From Pseudoalteromonas flavipulchra NCIMB 2033 = ATCC BAA-314 (GTDB lineage Bacteria > Pseudomonadota > Gammaproteobacteria > Enterobacterales > Alteromonadaceae), in the NCBI GenBank assembly GCA_000814665.1, contig JWIH01000011.1, forward strand, positions 1 to 64,000: a stretch of DNA of 64,000 nt, given 5' to 3'. The number at the start of each line of letters is the position of its first letter. Within the stretch, counting starts at the first letter, position 1. Of the stretch, positions 44,469-53,077 are shown piece after piece. Both the position numbers and the translations under genes were made by a program. The notes beneath the pieces are model-generated. The model had not been told where the DNA came from and did no database searches. It saw nothing but the letters and a program-made list of their open reading frames with translations.

Positions 44469-45536
44469 CTATTTCGCCAACAGTTCTTCACTCTTACTCG
44501 ACCATGCATTGATCAGCGCCTTGACCAGAGATGCAAGTGGAATCGCAAAGAATACCCCCCAAAATCCCCATAAACCACCAAAAAATAACACTGCAACAAT
44601 GATATAAACAGGGTTGAGATCCACAGCTTCTGAAAACAATAACGGCACTAAAACATTACCATCTAATGCTTGAATAATGCCGTACGCGATGAGAATAGTC
44701 CAAAATTCTGGCGCTAGACCAAATTGAAACAAAGCAACTGCGGCAACGGGTAAGGTAACGAGTGCAGCACCAATAAATGGGATAAGTACAGAGAGCCCAA
44801 CCAACGTTCCCAGTAGTGCGGCATAACGTAAATCCAAAATGGAAAAGGTCACAAAGCTCACTACTCCAACGATGACAATCTCAAAAACTTTACCACGAAT
44901 ATAATTCATGATTTGTTGGTCCATCTCATGCCACACTTGTGAAATGAGCTTTCTGTCCTTGGGTATAATTTTTGACACTCCAGATGTAAGCTCTGACTTG
45001 TCTTTCAACATGAAAAAAGCAAGCAGCGGCACCAGCACCAAATAAATCATCCATGCGACAACATCTTTTAATGAAGTTAATGAGGCAGACACAATGACTT
45101 CACCTAGTTCAAGCAATTTGTTTTCTACCGATGTAACAATTGCTTGTACCTGATTCGTAGAGATCAGCGTTGGATAGTACTCAGGTAAATGTAAAAGGAA
45201 GTCCTTACCCTCTTCGACCATGGTTGGACTTTCTTGGAGCAGGTTACTTAGCTGTTGCCACAGAACAGGAACAATACCAAATACCAACCCTAAAGCGATG
45301 CCCACAAATACAGCCATTACGACTACTGCTGATAACACCCTACTACCGATCACTCGGGTGAGCTTGTTAACTGGCCATTCCAGTAAATACGCTATCACTA
45401 TTGCCACTAGTACCGGCATCACATAACTGCCGAAAAAATAGAGCAACGCGACTGTAGCCACTAACATCAACAGTAGAGTGACGGAATGAGGATCTGAAAA
45501 CTTTTTGATGTACCACGCTTTGACTAATTCAAACAT
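44469..45536 (-). CDS. AI-2E family/PerM-like membrane protein
   Basis: About 355 residues with eight hydrophobic segments, in the pattern of the AI-2E exporter family (N-terminal pair, long soluble loop, then SVLIPFIGAALVTLPVA and GFWGVFFAIPLASLVKA). Members include TqsA, YdiK and PerM; substrates differ and are unknown here. The ATG at 45536 has GGAG 8 bases upstream and lies inside the end of the TusA-like gene, so the two are translationally coupled. Confidence 0.87.
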   Translation of the reverse strand: MFELVKAWYIKKFSDPHSVTLLLMLVATVALLYFFGSYVMPVLVAIVIAYLLEWPVNKLTRVIGSRVLSAVVVMAVFVGIALGLVFGIVPVLWQQLSNLLQESPTMVEEGKDFLLHLPEYYPTLISTNQVQAIVTSVENKLLELGEVIVSASLTSLKDVVAWMIYLVLVPLLAFFMLKDKSELTSGVSKIIPKDRKLISQVWHEMDQQIMNYIRGKVFEIVIVGVVSFVTFSILDLRYAALLGTLVGLSVLIPFIGAALVTLPVAAVALFQFGLAPEFWTILIAYGIIQALDGNVLVPLLFSEAVDLNPVYIIVAVLFFGGLWGFWGVFFAIPLASLVKALINAWSSKSEELLAK

Positions 45537-45795
45537 CCATGATCTCCAAACACACTTCTCCACCTTTTAGTTCAATAATTTGATAACTCACTGCGTTACC
45601 ATCCAAATACTTCTTGATATCTAACAAGCTTTGTTCCTGACTCATCAACAGTTTAAGTTTGCCTAGAGTATAGTCATGGCACTTTAACCGCCACTTAAAC
45701 TGAACAAATAATGCAGGACAGGTAAATTCTCGTAAATCGTGTATAAATTTTGCTGTCTCGTCTCCACACAAATCACTCAATGCGGTAGCCCTCAA
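45529..45795 (-). CDS. TusA/SirA-like sulfur-carrier family protein
   Basis: Up to 88 residues. DLREFTCPALFVQFKWRLK has the CPxL/P active-site pattern of the TusA/SirA fold, and the rest fits a small two-layer alpha/beta protein ending LKGGEVCLEIMDV. The start is uncertain: only TTG codons occur upstream of the motif. It overlaps the start of the PerM-like gene by 8 bases. It may bind or carry sulfur; the function is not established. Confidence 0.65.
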   Translation of the reverse strand: MRATALSDLCGDETAKFIHDLREFTCPALFVQFKWRLKCHDYTLGKLKLLMSQEQSLLDIKKYLDGNAVSYQIIELKGGEVCLEIMDV

Positions 45796-45845
45796 GGCGT
45801 TGATGGTTTATTCTTAATAGCATACTCTACTTCTTGGGAATCTTA

Positions 45846-46511
45846 ATGCCAGGTGTTAATAATAAGGCCCGATTGCCAGCCAATCCAACACTAAAAGAAA
45901 TAAATTGGTACAAAAAGCAAATTAATTGGGGTGAACTTCCGCCGTTTTATCATCTCGTCGCTTCTGCAGTAAGCGAATGCGAAGGTCTGCTCCATCACGG
46001 CTTTGATAATGCAGTAAAACGTTTGCTAGATAAGCGAAACTGGAATTTGGAACTGTTAGGTGGTTATGAAGACGACAGTGGCATAATCCACTGTGACAAT
46101 AAGCCTCAAATAGCATTACACCAAGCATTTACTGACAGAGGCTTTGAGCTGTGGGCATACCCAATTGCCAAAGGCACCAAGATTGATGCCTATGTTAAAG
46201 ATAATCGTTTTTTAGAATTCCGAGTGTGGGATCCACACACGATGAAAAACTTACTGCGCATCAACCAGCTCCATAAATTCATTGCGTTTTACTTTGAACG
46301 TGGTGATATAGCCGACAAAGCTTTAATACTTCATGCGCACAAAGTGCTACATATGACAGTGACGTTTTTGCAAAAAGAATTGAACATCACCAGCGTTGCT
46401 GGGGTCTCAATAAAAGATTTTTACCAACTTTGTGAAAAAGATGCTCGAGCATGCAATGATGAAGTCGACTTAGCTAGGATCATGCTCGGAGAAGACCTTA
46501 AAAGGGATTAA
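45846..46511 (+). CDS. Conserved protein of unknown function
   Basis: About 221 residues from the ATG at 45846 (a TTG 12 bases earlier is open). Soluble and mixed alpha/beta, with many aromatics in the first half (INWGELPPFYHLVAS, FELWAYPIAKGTK) and no motif I recognise. It ends 1 base before the bepA start, so it is probably co-transcribed with it. Confidence 0.6.
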   Translation: MPGVNNKARLPANPTLKEINWYKKQINWGELPPFYHLVASAVSECEGLLHHGFDNAVKRLLDKRNWNLELLGGYEDDSGIIHCDNKPQIALHQAFTDRGFELWAYPIAKGTKIDAYVKDNRFLEFRVWDPHTMKNLLRINQLHKFIAFYFERGDIADKALILHAHKVLHMTVTFLQKELNITSVAGVSIKDFYQLCEKDARACNDEVDLARIMLGEDLKRD

Positions 46512-46512
46512 A

Positions 46513-47964
46513 ATGCGGTTCAAACCCCTATTAAATTCAATCGTTTTAACATTTGCGCTCGCTGCATCAAGCAGCGCTATTGCACAAACAGAGCTAAAGC
46601 TACCAGATTTAGGCACTTCGGCTCTCCAAGTACTACCTCTTGAAAAAGAGCAAGCGATCGGCGAAGTCATGATGATGCAGCTGCGCTCACGCTCCCCTGT
46701 GGTTGGCGATCCGGTACTTGAAGAATACTTAACTAGCCTTGGCAATCGCCTCGTCGCCAATGCTAATGACGTACGTTTTCCATTTACCTTTTTTTGGATA
46801 AATAACAAAGATATTAATGCCTTCGCTTTTTACGGGGGCCATGTTGGTGTACATACGGGACTCATTGCGCAATCCGATAACGAGAGTCAATTAGCGTCCG
46901 TAATTGGCCACGAAATTGCACACGTTACTCAACGCCATTTAGCGCGCCGCGTACAAAACGCAAAAGACAACAGTGCCTTGACCATCGCGGGGCTTATTAC
47001 TGGTATTTTGGCAACCGTTGTTGCCCCAGATGCAGGTATCGCCATTTTATCCGCAAGCCAAACGCAATCATCATTGAACCAATTAACGCATAGCCGAAAA
47101 GCGGAGCAAGAAGCCGACCGATTTGGTATGAATACATTACATAAAGCAGGCTTTGACCCCTATGCGGCCAGTGAGTTTTTAACTAAGCTCTCGGATCAAA
47201 TTCGCTTTAAAAATAAACCCCCTGCGTTTTTGCTTACACACCCGTTACCCGACAGCCGAGTATCGGACGTTAGACTTAGAGCACAACAATTCGAGAAAAA
47301 GCACTACCCCTCAAGCCTTTCCTACGCGTTGGCTAAAAGCCGTGTGCTTGCTCGATACTATTATTCCGAAGATGCTGGGGAAGCCTTTTTCAGAAACTCT
47401 TTAAAGCGCTCAGCAGAGCTCGACAAGCGCGCTCTACAATACGGATTAGCAATCACGTTACTCGACCAAAAAAAATACGAGGAAGCTGGTAAACTATTGG
47501 ATGAGTTGTTAGAAAAGGATCCGAATAACCTGTTTTATCTTGATGTGTATACCGATTATTTAATTGCGACAGAGCATTCTGGCAAAGCCGTTGAGATGCT
47601 TCAGGCCCAACATCAATTTAGGCCCAATAATCAAGTTATCACGCTGAATTATGCCAATGCTGCTATAAAAGCAAAACAATATGAAGTTGCAGAGCAATTG
47701 CTCAAGATCTTTTTGCTTGAGAAACCGGATCATATCCTTGCTCGCGATTTACTCACACAAACCTACGAAGCCCAAGAAAACAAGGCGGCTTACCATGAGT
47801 CAAAAGCGAGTGTGTATGCCCAGTACGGTGCATTTACTAAAGCTGCGGATGAAGTCCAGCGTGCACTCAATCATGTCGAAGATAACGAAGATATCAAACG
47901 TACCAGATTAAAAGCGCTACTTAGCCAATACCGTAATATGCAAAAAGAAATCGCTAAGCTGTGA
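46513..47964 (+). CDS. bepA: Periplasmic zinc metalloprotease/chaperone BepA
   Basis: 483 residues (E. coli BepA 487) with a signal peptide ending near AIAQ. The M48 zinc site is HEIAH at 133-137 with the third ligand Glu in KAEQEADRFGM. C-terminal TPR helices (about 300-480) complete the protein. BepA assists assembly of LptD and degrades stalled outer-membrane proteins. Its neighbour is arsC-like, as in E. coli (bepA-yfgD). Confidence 0.94.
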   Translation: MRFKPLLNSIVLTFALAASSSAIAQTELKLPDLGTSALQVLPLEKEQAIGEVMMMQLRSRSPVVGDPVLEEYLTSLGNRLVANANDVRFPFTFFWINNKDINAFAFYGGHVGVHTGLIAQSDNESQLASVIGHEIAHVTQRHLARRVQNAKDNSALTIAGLITGILATVVAPDAGIAILSASQTQSSLNQLTHSRKAEQEADRFGMNTLHKAGFDPYAASEFLTKLSDQIRFKNKPPAFLLTHPLPDSRVSDVRLRAQQFEKKHYPSSLSYALAKSRVLARYYYSEDAGEAFFRNSLKRSAELDKRALQYGLAITLLDQKKYEEAGKLLDELLEKDPNNLFYLDVYTDYLIATEHSGKAVEMLQAQHQFRPNNQVITLNYANAAIKAKQYEVAEQLLKIFLLEKPDHILARDLLTQTYEAQENKAAYHESKASVYAQYGAFTKAADEVQRALNHVEDNEDIKRTRLKALLSQYRNMQKEIAKL

Positions 47965-48094
47965 TGCTTGGCGATTGCTTACAGCGATAGTAGAAACGTA
48001 TTTAAGCCAATTTTCTTGCACATCGCTTTTCGTCATCTCTACATTAAGCTATGATCCGCTTACATTACGACTTAGAGCAAAATAGAGCGAAATC

Positions 48095-48442
48095 ATGTCA
48101 GTAAAAATCTATCACAACCCGCGCTGTTCAAAATCACGTGAAACCCTAGCTTTACTAGAGTCCAATGGCGTTAATCCTACCGTTATTGAATACCTAAAGA
48201 CGCCAATTGATAGTGACACTTTGGCTAATTTACTTTCTAAACTTGGATTTAGTTCTGCTCACCAGCTCGTCCGCAGCAAAGAAACGCTCTACAAAGAGCT
48301 TGGACTATCGAAAGACTCGGACGAAGCGACACTGCGCACAGCCATGCTTGAAAACCCTAAACTGATTGAACGTCCTATCGTTGTCAAAGGTGACAAGGCA
48401 GCAATTGGCAGACCTCCAGAGTCAGTGCTTGATATCCTGTAA
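48095..48442 (+). CDS. ArsC-family reductase (YfgD-like)
   Basis: 115 residues of thioredoxin-fold ArsC/Spx type. The catalytic Cys11 is in HNPRCSKSRET, and IERPIV and GRPPE are present as in glutaredoxin-coupled arsenate reductases. Its place after bepA matches E. coli yfgD; whether it reduces arsenate is not known. Its stop shares a base with the next start (TAATG). Confidence 0.88.
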   Translation: MSVKIYHNPRCSKSRETLALLESNGVNPTVIEYLKTPIDSDTLANLLSKLGFSSAHQLVRSKETLYKELGLSKDSDEATLRTAMLENPKLIERPIVVKGDKAAIGRPPESVLDIL

Positions 48443-48993
48443 TGAGTAAAATTCTTATTTTATACCACTCAAGTCATGGCTCTGTGGCGAATATGGCGCA
48501 CGAATTTGCAGACACCATAGTGTCACGAGGTGGTGAAGCTGTAGTACGCGTATTTGAGAAACGTCAAGACCATGATGTGGTCATAACAAAGCAAGACTTA
48601 ATATCCTGTGACGGTTTGGCGTTTGGCACTCCAACACGCTTTGGTATGATGGCGGCTCAAGCGAAAGCGTTTTGGGAAACCACCAGCGATCTGTGGCTTA
48701 AAGGCGCGCTCATCGATAAACCAGCCTGCGTATTTTCTTCTTCAAGCAGTATGCACGGTGGCAACGAGGCTACTCTACTCAACCTCTCCTTACCGTTATT
48801 ACACCACGGCATGATGTTGTTAGGTATCCCCTATGATGTTCCAGAGCTTTTAGCAACCGAAATGGGCGGGACGCCTTACGGTGCAACACATGTTGCGGGC
48901 AGCCAAAACAATGCTTCACTCACTCAAACAGAAATCAAAATTTGTCGTGCAGCAGCGAGTCGACTGCTACGCGTCGCGGAAAAGTTAACATGA
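48442..48993 (+). CDS. WrbA-like NAD(P)H:quinone oxidoreductase
   Basis: 183 residues, flavodoxin-like fold. The FMN phosphate loop is YHSSHGSVANMA and the GTPTRFGMMAAQAKAFWE and SSSSSMHGGNE segments match the WrbA family. It reduces quinones by two electrons and limits oxidative damage. Coupled to its neighbours on both sides (TAATG before, ATGA after). Confidence 0.9.
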   Translation: MSKILILYHSSHGSVANMAHEFADTIVSRGGEAVVRVFEKRQDHDVVITKQDLISCDGLAFGTPTRFGMMAAQAKAFWETTSDLWLKGALIDKPACVFSSSSSMHGGNEATLLNLSLPLLHHGMMLLGIPYDVPELLATEMGGTPYGATHVAGSQNNASLTQTEIKICRAAASRLLRVAEKLT

Positions 48994-49427
48994 ATGAAAT
49001 TGCAAAAAAGCCCATCACTAGACGCTTTCAACGCTTTGCGCTAGTCGGGTATTTTGGTCTTTTGATCCTGATGCCACTGTGGCTCTTCGTGCTTGCACCA
49101 AGAGAAGGTTACAGCTTGGGCTTTGTCTTTGTGGTGTACGTTTTACCTTTATTACTCCCGCTTAAAGGTATTTTACAAGATAAGCCATACACTTATGCGT
49201 GGGCAAACTTTGTCGTAATGTTTTATTTTATCCACGGCTTTACCCTTTTATGGACATCTCCAGACGAGCTATTGTTAGTCCTGCTTGAGATTGGCTTTGC
49301 AACGTCCATGTTTATTGGTTGCACTTACTATGCAAGACACAGAGGCCAAGAGTTAGGATTGAAGATCCGCAAGTTAAAAGAAGACCTTGCCGACGAAAAG
49401 GCAGCTCACGAACATAAAGAGTCATAA
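48990..49427 (+). CDS. DUF2069 family membrane protein
   Basis: 145 residues from the ATG at 48990, which overlaps the wrbA-like stop as ATGA. Four hydrophobic segments (about 18-112) are followed by a charged C-terminal helix (RKLKEDLADEKAAHEHKES). WANFVVMFYFIHGFTLLWTSP is the family-like core. Its link to WrbA-like genes is frequent in marine gammaproteobacteria; the function is unknown. Confidence 0.85.
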   Translation: MNEIAKKPITRRFQRFALVGYFGLLILMPLWLFVLAPREGYSLGFVFVVYVLPLLLPLKGILQDKPYTYAWANFVVMFYFIHGFTLLWTSPDELLLVLLEIGFATSMFIGCTYYARHRGQELGLKIRKLKEDLADEKAAHEHKES

Positions 49428-49448
49428 TCTCGCTTGCGTAACTCCATT

Positions 49449-49487
49449 AAAAAAGCGCAGTCTTCAATGAAGTAGCTGCGCTTTTTT
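49449..49487. terminator. Bidirectional terminator
   Basis: AAAAAAGCGCAG, 15-base loop, CTGCGCTTTTTT, between the DUF2069 gene and the convergent ankyrin gene. Confidence 0.88.
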
Positions 49488-49522
49488 CGTATTCATGCCT
49501 TGGTATTATTCGATATGGTAAG

Positions 49523-50857
49523 CTACTGCAACGAGAGTACGGCTATCAACACCAATACTGAAAACAATACCTGCACACCAATACTGAGCCAAGCTAACGC
49601 ATTTACCCCGATGAGTGACCAAGGTGTTGAGCTGCTCGGATAGAGGGGATTACTGCGTTTTCGTCTCGCAAAAACAAAAATTGCGATAGAAGCGGCCGTA
49701 GTGACAAGTGTTGCAATGGTTTTTTCATCAACCTCATCAGTAAAAAATAAAAATAACTGAAGTGGTAGCAAAATCGCAGCAAAGGCATAAAGAATATGGA
49801 CGGTTTTTATTTTTTGATACTTTGCTTCGTTAGAAAGCTCGATAATACCGCGCTGTTCAAATGTTTGCTTAGAAGTAAGTGCCTGATTTTTCATAGCAAC
49901 ACGGTAAGGGGTGTCGCCATGAATATCCGCAAGCGTCGGGTCATCACCATGTTCAAAAATCATTTCGATCATAGCAGCAGAGTTCGATGCCGCCGCATAA
50001 TGCATTAAGTTCCTGCCCGATTCGTCCAACTCATTTACTTTATGGTGCGGCAACATAGTTTCAACCGCACTCACAAAACCATTTTCAACCGCTAACATAA
50101 TGGCAGAGCGCCCGCTGCTATCTCTTGCCGTTCCTTTCGCGCCCTGCGTTACCAGCGTAATAATCGCTGATTGCTTCACCTGTTGTTGGGTTAGCTGGAA
50201 CAATAGCGCTTGTTCCAAAAGACCCGTCACTTCATCTTTGTCACACATCGCGCAAAGCAGCTCAAAGGTCTGCTGTCCATCCAGCAAACTATCCGTTGCT
50301 AGTTTAGCAGTAGCGGCTCGGTCAAGCAGACAAGTATCAATATGAGTCAATAGTACCGTCTGTGTTGCCTCCGAGCTGTTGCACCACAGAGCAACAATTT
50401 CTTTCGCGCTAAACTTAAGTCCTTTCTCCAATAGCCATATCAGCGTCTTTTCATAATTTTTGTCATAGAGCAACTCTACAAACGATAAACTTTGCTCTTG
50501 TACCTGAGCTTGAATGTTAGAGTACTGACCAAGACGCTGAATAAGAGTTTTTATTAGCTCATCCTGATCAGTATCATTTTCCTCAATGTGTTGAATTACG
50601 CTATTAACGTATTGACGCTGTTTATCGTCATAGTCATCAATATGCTGAAAATAACAGGCTTCGAACGGCTCTAGCGGTCGTAGCCAAGCGAGGTAAAATA
50701 AAGGAGGTAGAACAGTGGTCGTTACGCCCTGCTCATCTTTCATTTGTTGGCAATTCGGCCATGCCTCTATGGCATCTAGAATGTAAGCACCGTTTTGTTC
50801 GATTAACCCCTTTAACAGCATGGGATACTGGGCAGGCCAAATTAACACTTGTTCCAT
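49523..50857 (-). CDS. Ankyrin-repeat protein with C-terminal membrane helices
   Basis: 444 residues. A helical N-terminal half of unknown fold is followed by ankyrin repeats at about 260-335 (DSSGRSAIMLAVENGFVSAV, ESGRNLMHYAAASNSAAMIE, DIHGDTPYRVAM). Three to four membrane helices close the protein (VHILYAFAAILLPLQLFLFF and others). The soluble part is probably cytoplasmic, tethered to the inner membrane at its C-terminus. No enzymatic motif; a protein-binding role is inferred. Confidence 0.78.
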   Translation of the reverse strand: MEQVLIWPAQYPMLLKGLIEQNGAYILDAIEAWPNCQQMKDEQGVTTTVLPPLFYLAWLRPLEPFEACYFQHIDDYDDKQRQYVNSVIQHIEENDTDQDELIKTLIQRLGQYSNIQAQVQEQSLSFVELLYDKNYEKTLIWLLEKGLKFSAKEIVALWCNSSEATQTVLLTHIDTCLLDRAATAKLATDSLLDGQQTFELLCAMCDKDEVTGLLEQALLFQLTQQQVKQSAIITLVTQGAKGTARDSSGRSAIMLAVENGFVSAVETMLPHHKVNELDESGRNLMHYAAASNSAAMIEMIFEHGDDPTLADIHGDTPYRVAMKNQALTSKQTFEQRGIIELSNEAKYQKIKTVHILYAFAAILLPLQLFLFFTDEVDEKTIATLVTTAASIAIFVFARRKRSNPLYPSSSTPWSLIGVNALAWLSIGVQVLFSVLVLIAVLSLQ

Positions 50858-51002
50858 GAATGCGCTATTATCCTCAGAATGTAAATATATGCAGCATAAT
50901 TATCGCGAAATGACTAGGTGGTGAATAATATCAACAGTCGCGCTAAAATGCTCACCTATTTCAGGACAAATTTAAAAAATAGGGCTTTTTTGAGGAGCTA
51001 GA

Positions 51003-51209
51003 ATGGGCAATCAATTAGAAACATGGCAAGTGATCTTGATCATTGCTGGTGTGTTAGGGGTGATTTGGAGCAATATTGCGTTGTTAAAATATTCCGCCAA
51101 ATTTGAAATGAAAAAGAAAATAGACGAGCAAACGGCGCCTTTTGACAAAGATAAGGTAACGCCCAAAAACAACACGCCTCAAAATAATCCAAAAAAGGAT
51201 GAAGATTGA
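51003..51209 (+). CDS. DUF2897-like small membrane protein
   Basis: 68 residues with one membrane helix (about 9-28) and a charged, Asn/Lys/Pro-rich tail. GAGGAG precedes the ATG. The length and pattern fit DUF2897, a small family of marine gammaproteobacteria without known function. Confidence 0.65.
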   Translation: MGNQLETWQVILIIAGVLGVIWSNIALLKYSAKFEMKKKIDEQTAPFDKDKVTPKNNTPQNNPKKDED

Positions 51210-51244
51210 AGCATGTTGCGACGTTAGACGTGCTGACTAATCAT

Positions 51245-51655
51245 TCATCCACATTTGAAATTTAATCGCACATCATAAGGATTACCGAGCGCACCATCGG
51301 CTATTCCTCCACCTATGGTCATTGCAGCCCCTGCATCATCGACACTATTTCGACCAAAAATCCACATCGCCATACCGGCAGCCTCAACGGCGTTAGCTAC
51401 GCCTTTTTGCGTGATATAAGTACTCTCAGGCGTATCACTGTTATAAATGATATCTAGATTCACAACATACGCGACCATATCAGCTTGTTTGCAATAGTGT
51501 CTGGCCTGCTTTAATGCCTCTTTACTACCAGCATCACGGCTGTCGGAAAATAACATAATATTATGCACACCATCAGACGATGGACGCACATCATCATGAT
51601 GAGCACACCCGGATAACCAAACCGCTAAACCAACACTTAATAGAATTCTTTTCAT
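51245..51655 (-). CDS. Lipoprotein of unknown function
   Basis: 136 residues from the ATG at 51655 with AGGAGA five bases upstream. A lipobox (LSGC, Cys at about 17) marks an outer- or inner-membrane lipoprotein. The mature part has four further features: a His/Asp patch after the Cys, two later cysteines (YCKQ, FKCG), and a Gly-rich stretch (TIGGGIADGALGN). No known domain recognised. Confidence 0.7.
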   Translation of the reverse strand: MKRILLSVGLAVWLSGCAHHDDVRPSSDGVHNIMLFSDSRDAGSKEALKQARHYCKQADMVAYVVNLDIIYNSDTPESTYITQKGVANAVEAAGMAMWIFGRNSVDDAGAAMTIGGGIADGALGNPYDVRLNFKCG

Positions 51656-51761
51656 CACACTCTCCTATTCATTAAGTGCAAGCTTAAGGGTTATTTCGGT
51701 TTAGTTCCGTTAGTCATTGTTTAAATTTGTAATAAGCGACACAATTGACCAATCACTGCGG

Positions 51762-52919
51762 TCACTTAACTTCCACGTCTACCCAAACTAAACGGTGATC
51801 GGAGCTGGCATGACGACTTTCCACTAAACGGAATAATTCATCTTCTTTGCTTGGCCAGAAAACCCCGCTGCTAATCACTCGAAAACCGAACTTGGATGGC
51901 AATACGTAATCTACGCGTGCCCCCCAATGTGCGGTATAACTGCGACTCTCACTTTCCTTGCTATGTTCACTTCCCCCTCTGCTTTTTGGCGTAAAGTTCG
52001 AGCATACTTTAGGGTTATCTAATAATTGTTCTATCACGTCTGGTCTATGTTTATCGCCTTTATCAGCAGCGTTTAAATCACCGACGATGATAAATCGTGT
52101 ATCATTTTTAAGGCCACCTTTAACACCATTGTCATCATAAATGTACTGGCTACGTTTAGGGTCGATATAATCAGCCATTAAGCGGATCTCATCGTGATTT
52201 CTGTTGCCGTTTCTATCCTCTTCACCATCAAAGACAGGAGGTGTTGGGTGCATCGCCAACAGGTGAAACAATTTACCATTCACTTCAATTGGCAGATCCC
52301 AGTGAGATTTTGAGCTTAGCCTTAAGCTTTGCCACTCTTGCTCACTATACCAAGGCTGTCTCGTCGTCGGATCTATTGTCACCATATGGTTTGGCATATC
52401 TTTCCAAAGAAATCCCTGCAGAGTTCGGGCCTGCTCTTTTTTAATCGGGTACTTTGACAGCACAACCATCCCATATTGCCCCTCATATAGCCCAAACCCT
52501 TGGGCATCACCGCCATAGTTAGATTGCTTACCGTCATTATCTAAATCAAACGGTGTTGGTAATCCAGTATTGACTGGCGCAATATAAAAGTAAGAGTACG
52601 ATATCGGCTGCTGATCCGCTTGAGGTTGTGCTAGATAGTTATTTACAAATGCCTGTACACCTTTATTTGGTTCAGCGATGTAATCAAATTCATTGAGCAG
52701 AATCACATCTGGACGAACACGCTGAATGATTTCTGCAATATTCTTGATTTGTTGATGTTGACCATTCTGTAGCAACTTACTGAGCTTTTGAGAGTCCAGT
52801 GCTTGCCCTTTTTGTTGATAGTTCGTTGCTTCCATACTGACATTAAAGGTAGCAACACGAAGTGTTTGTGCACTTACGACCGTTGTCATTAATAAAAAAA
52901 GTAGACCTACGTATTTCAT
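51762..52919 (-). CDS. Secreted endonuclease/exonuclease/phosphatase-family protein
   Basis: 385 residues with a signal peptide ending near VSAQ. EEP-fold motifs are intact: TFNVSM at the N-terminus, the metal-binding Glu in ILLNEFD, HP in LAMHPTPPVFDG, GDLNAAD, and SSDHRLVWVDV at the C-terminus. It may be a nuclease or a phosphodiesterase that takes phosphate from nucleic acids or lipids; the sequence does not decide. Confidence 0.85.
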   Translation of the reverse strand: MKYVGLLFLLMTTVVSAQTLRVATFNVSMEATNYQQKGQALDSQKLSKLLQNGQHQQIKNIAEIIQRVRPDVILLNEFDYIAEPNKGVQAFVNNYLAQPQADQQPISYSYFYIAPVNTGLPTPFDLDNDGKQSNYGGDAQGFGLYEGQYGMVVLSKYPIKKEQARTLQGFLWKDMPNHMVTIDPTTRQPWYSEQEWQSLRLSSKSHWDLPIEVNGKLFHLLAMHPTPPVFDGEEDRNGNRNHDEIRLMADYIDPKRSQYIYDDNGVKGGLKNDTRFIIVGDLNAADKGDKHRPDVIEQLLDNPKVCSNFTPKSRGGSEHSKESESRSYTAHWGARVDYVLPSKFGFRVISSGVFWPSKEDELFRLVESRHASSDHRLVWVDVEVK

Positions 52920-53077
52920 AGACTTGCCTTAAAAAATTGTGATAAATCCCGCGATGACTATTTTATTCATAATCCTTTGAAAAACGGAAATTATCTCGAC
53001 AGACTCAAACGATTTAATGTTGGCAAGTTAGCAAAGAGCGGTTAAAGTTAAATGATTAACTGCCTTGTACTGCCAAT

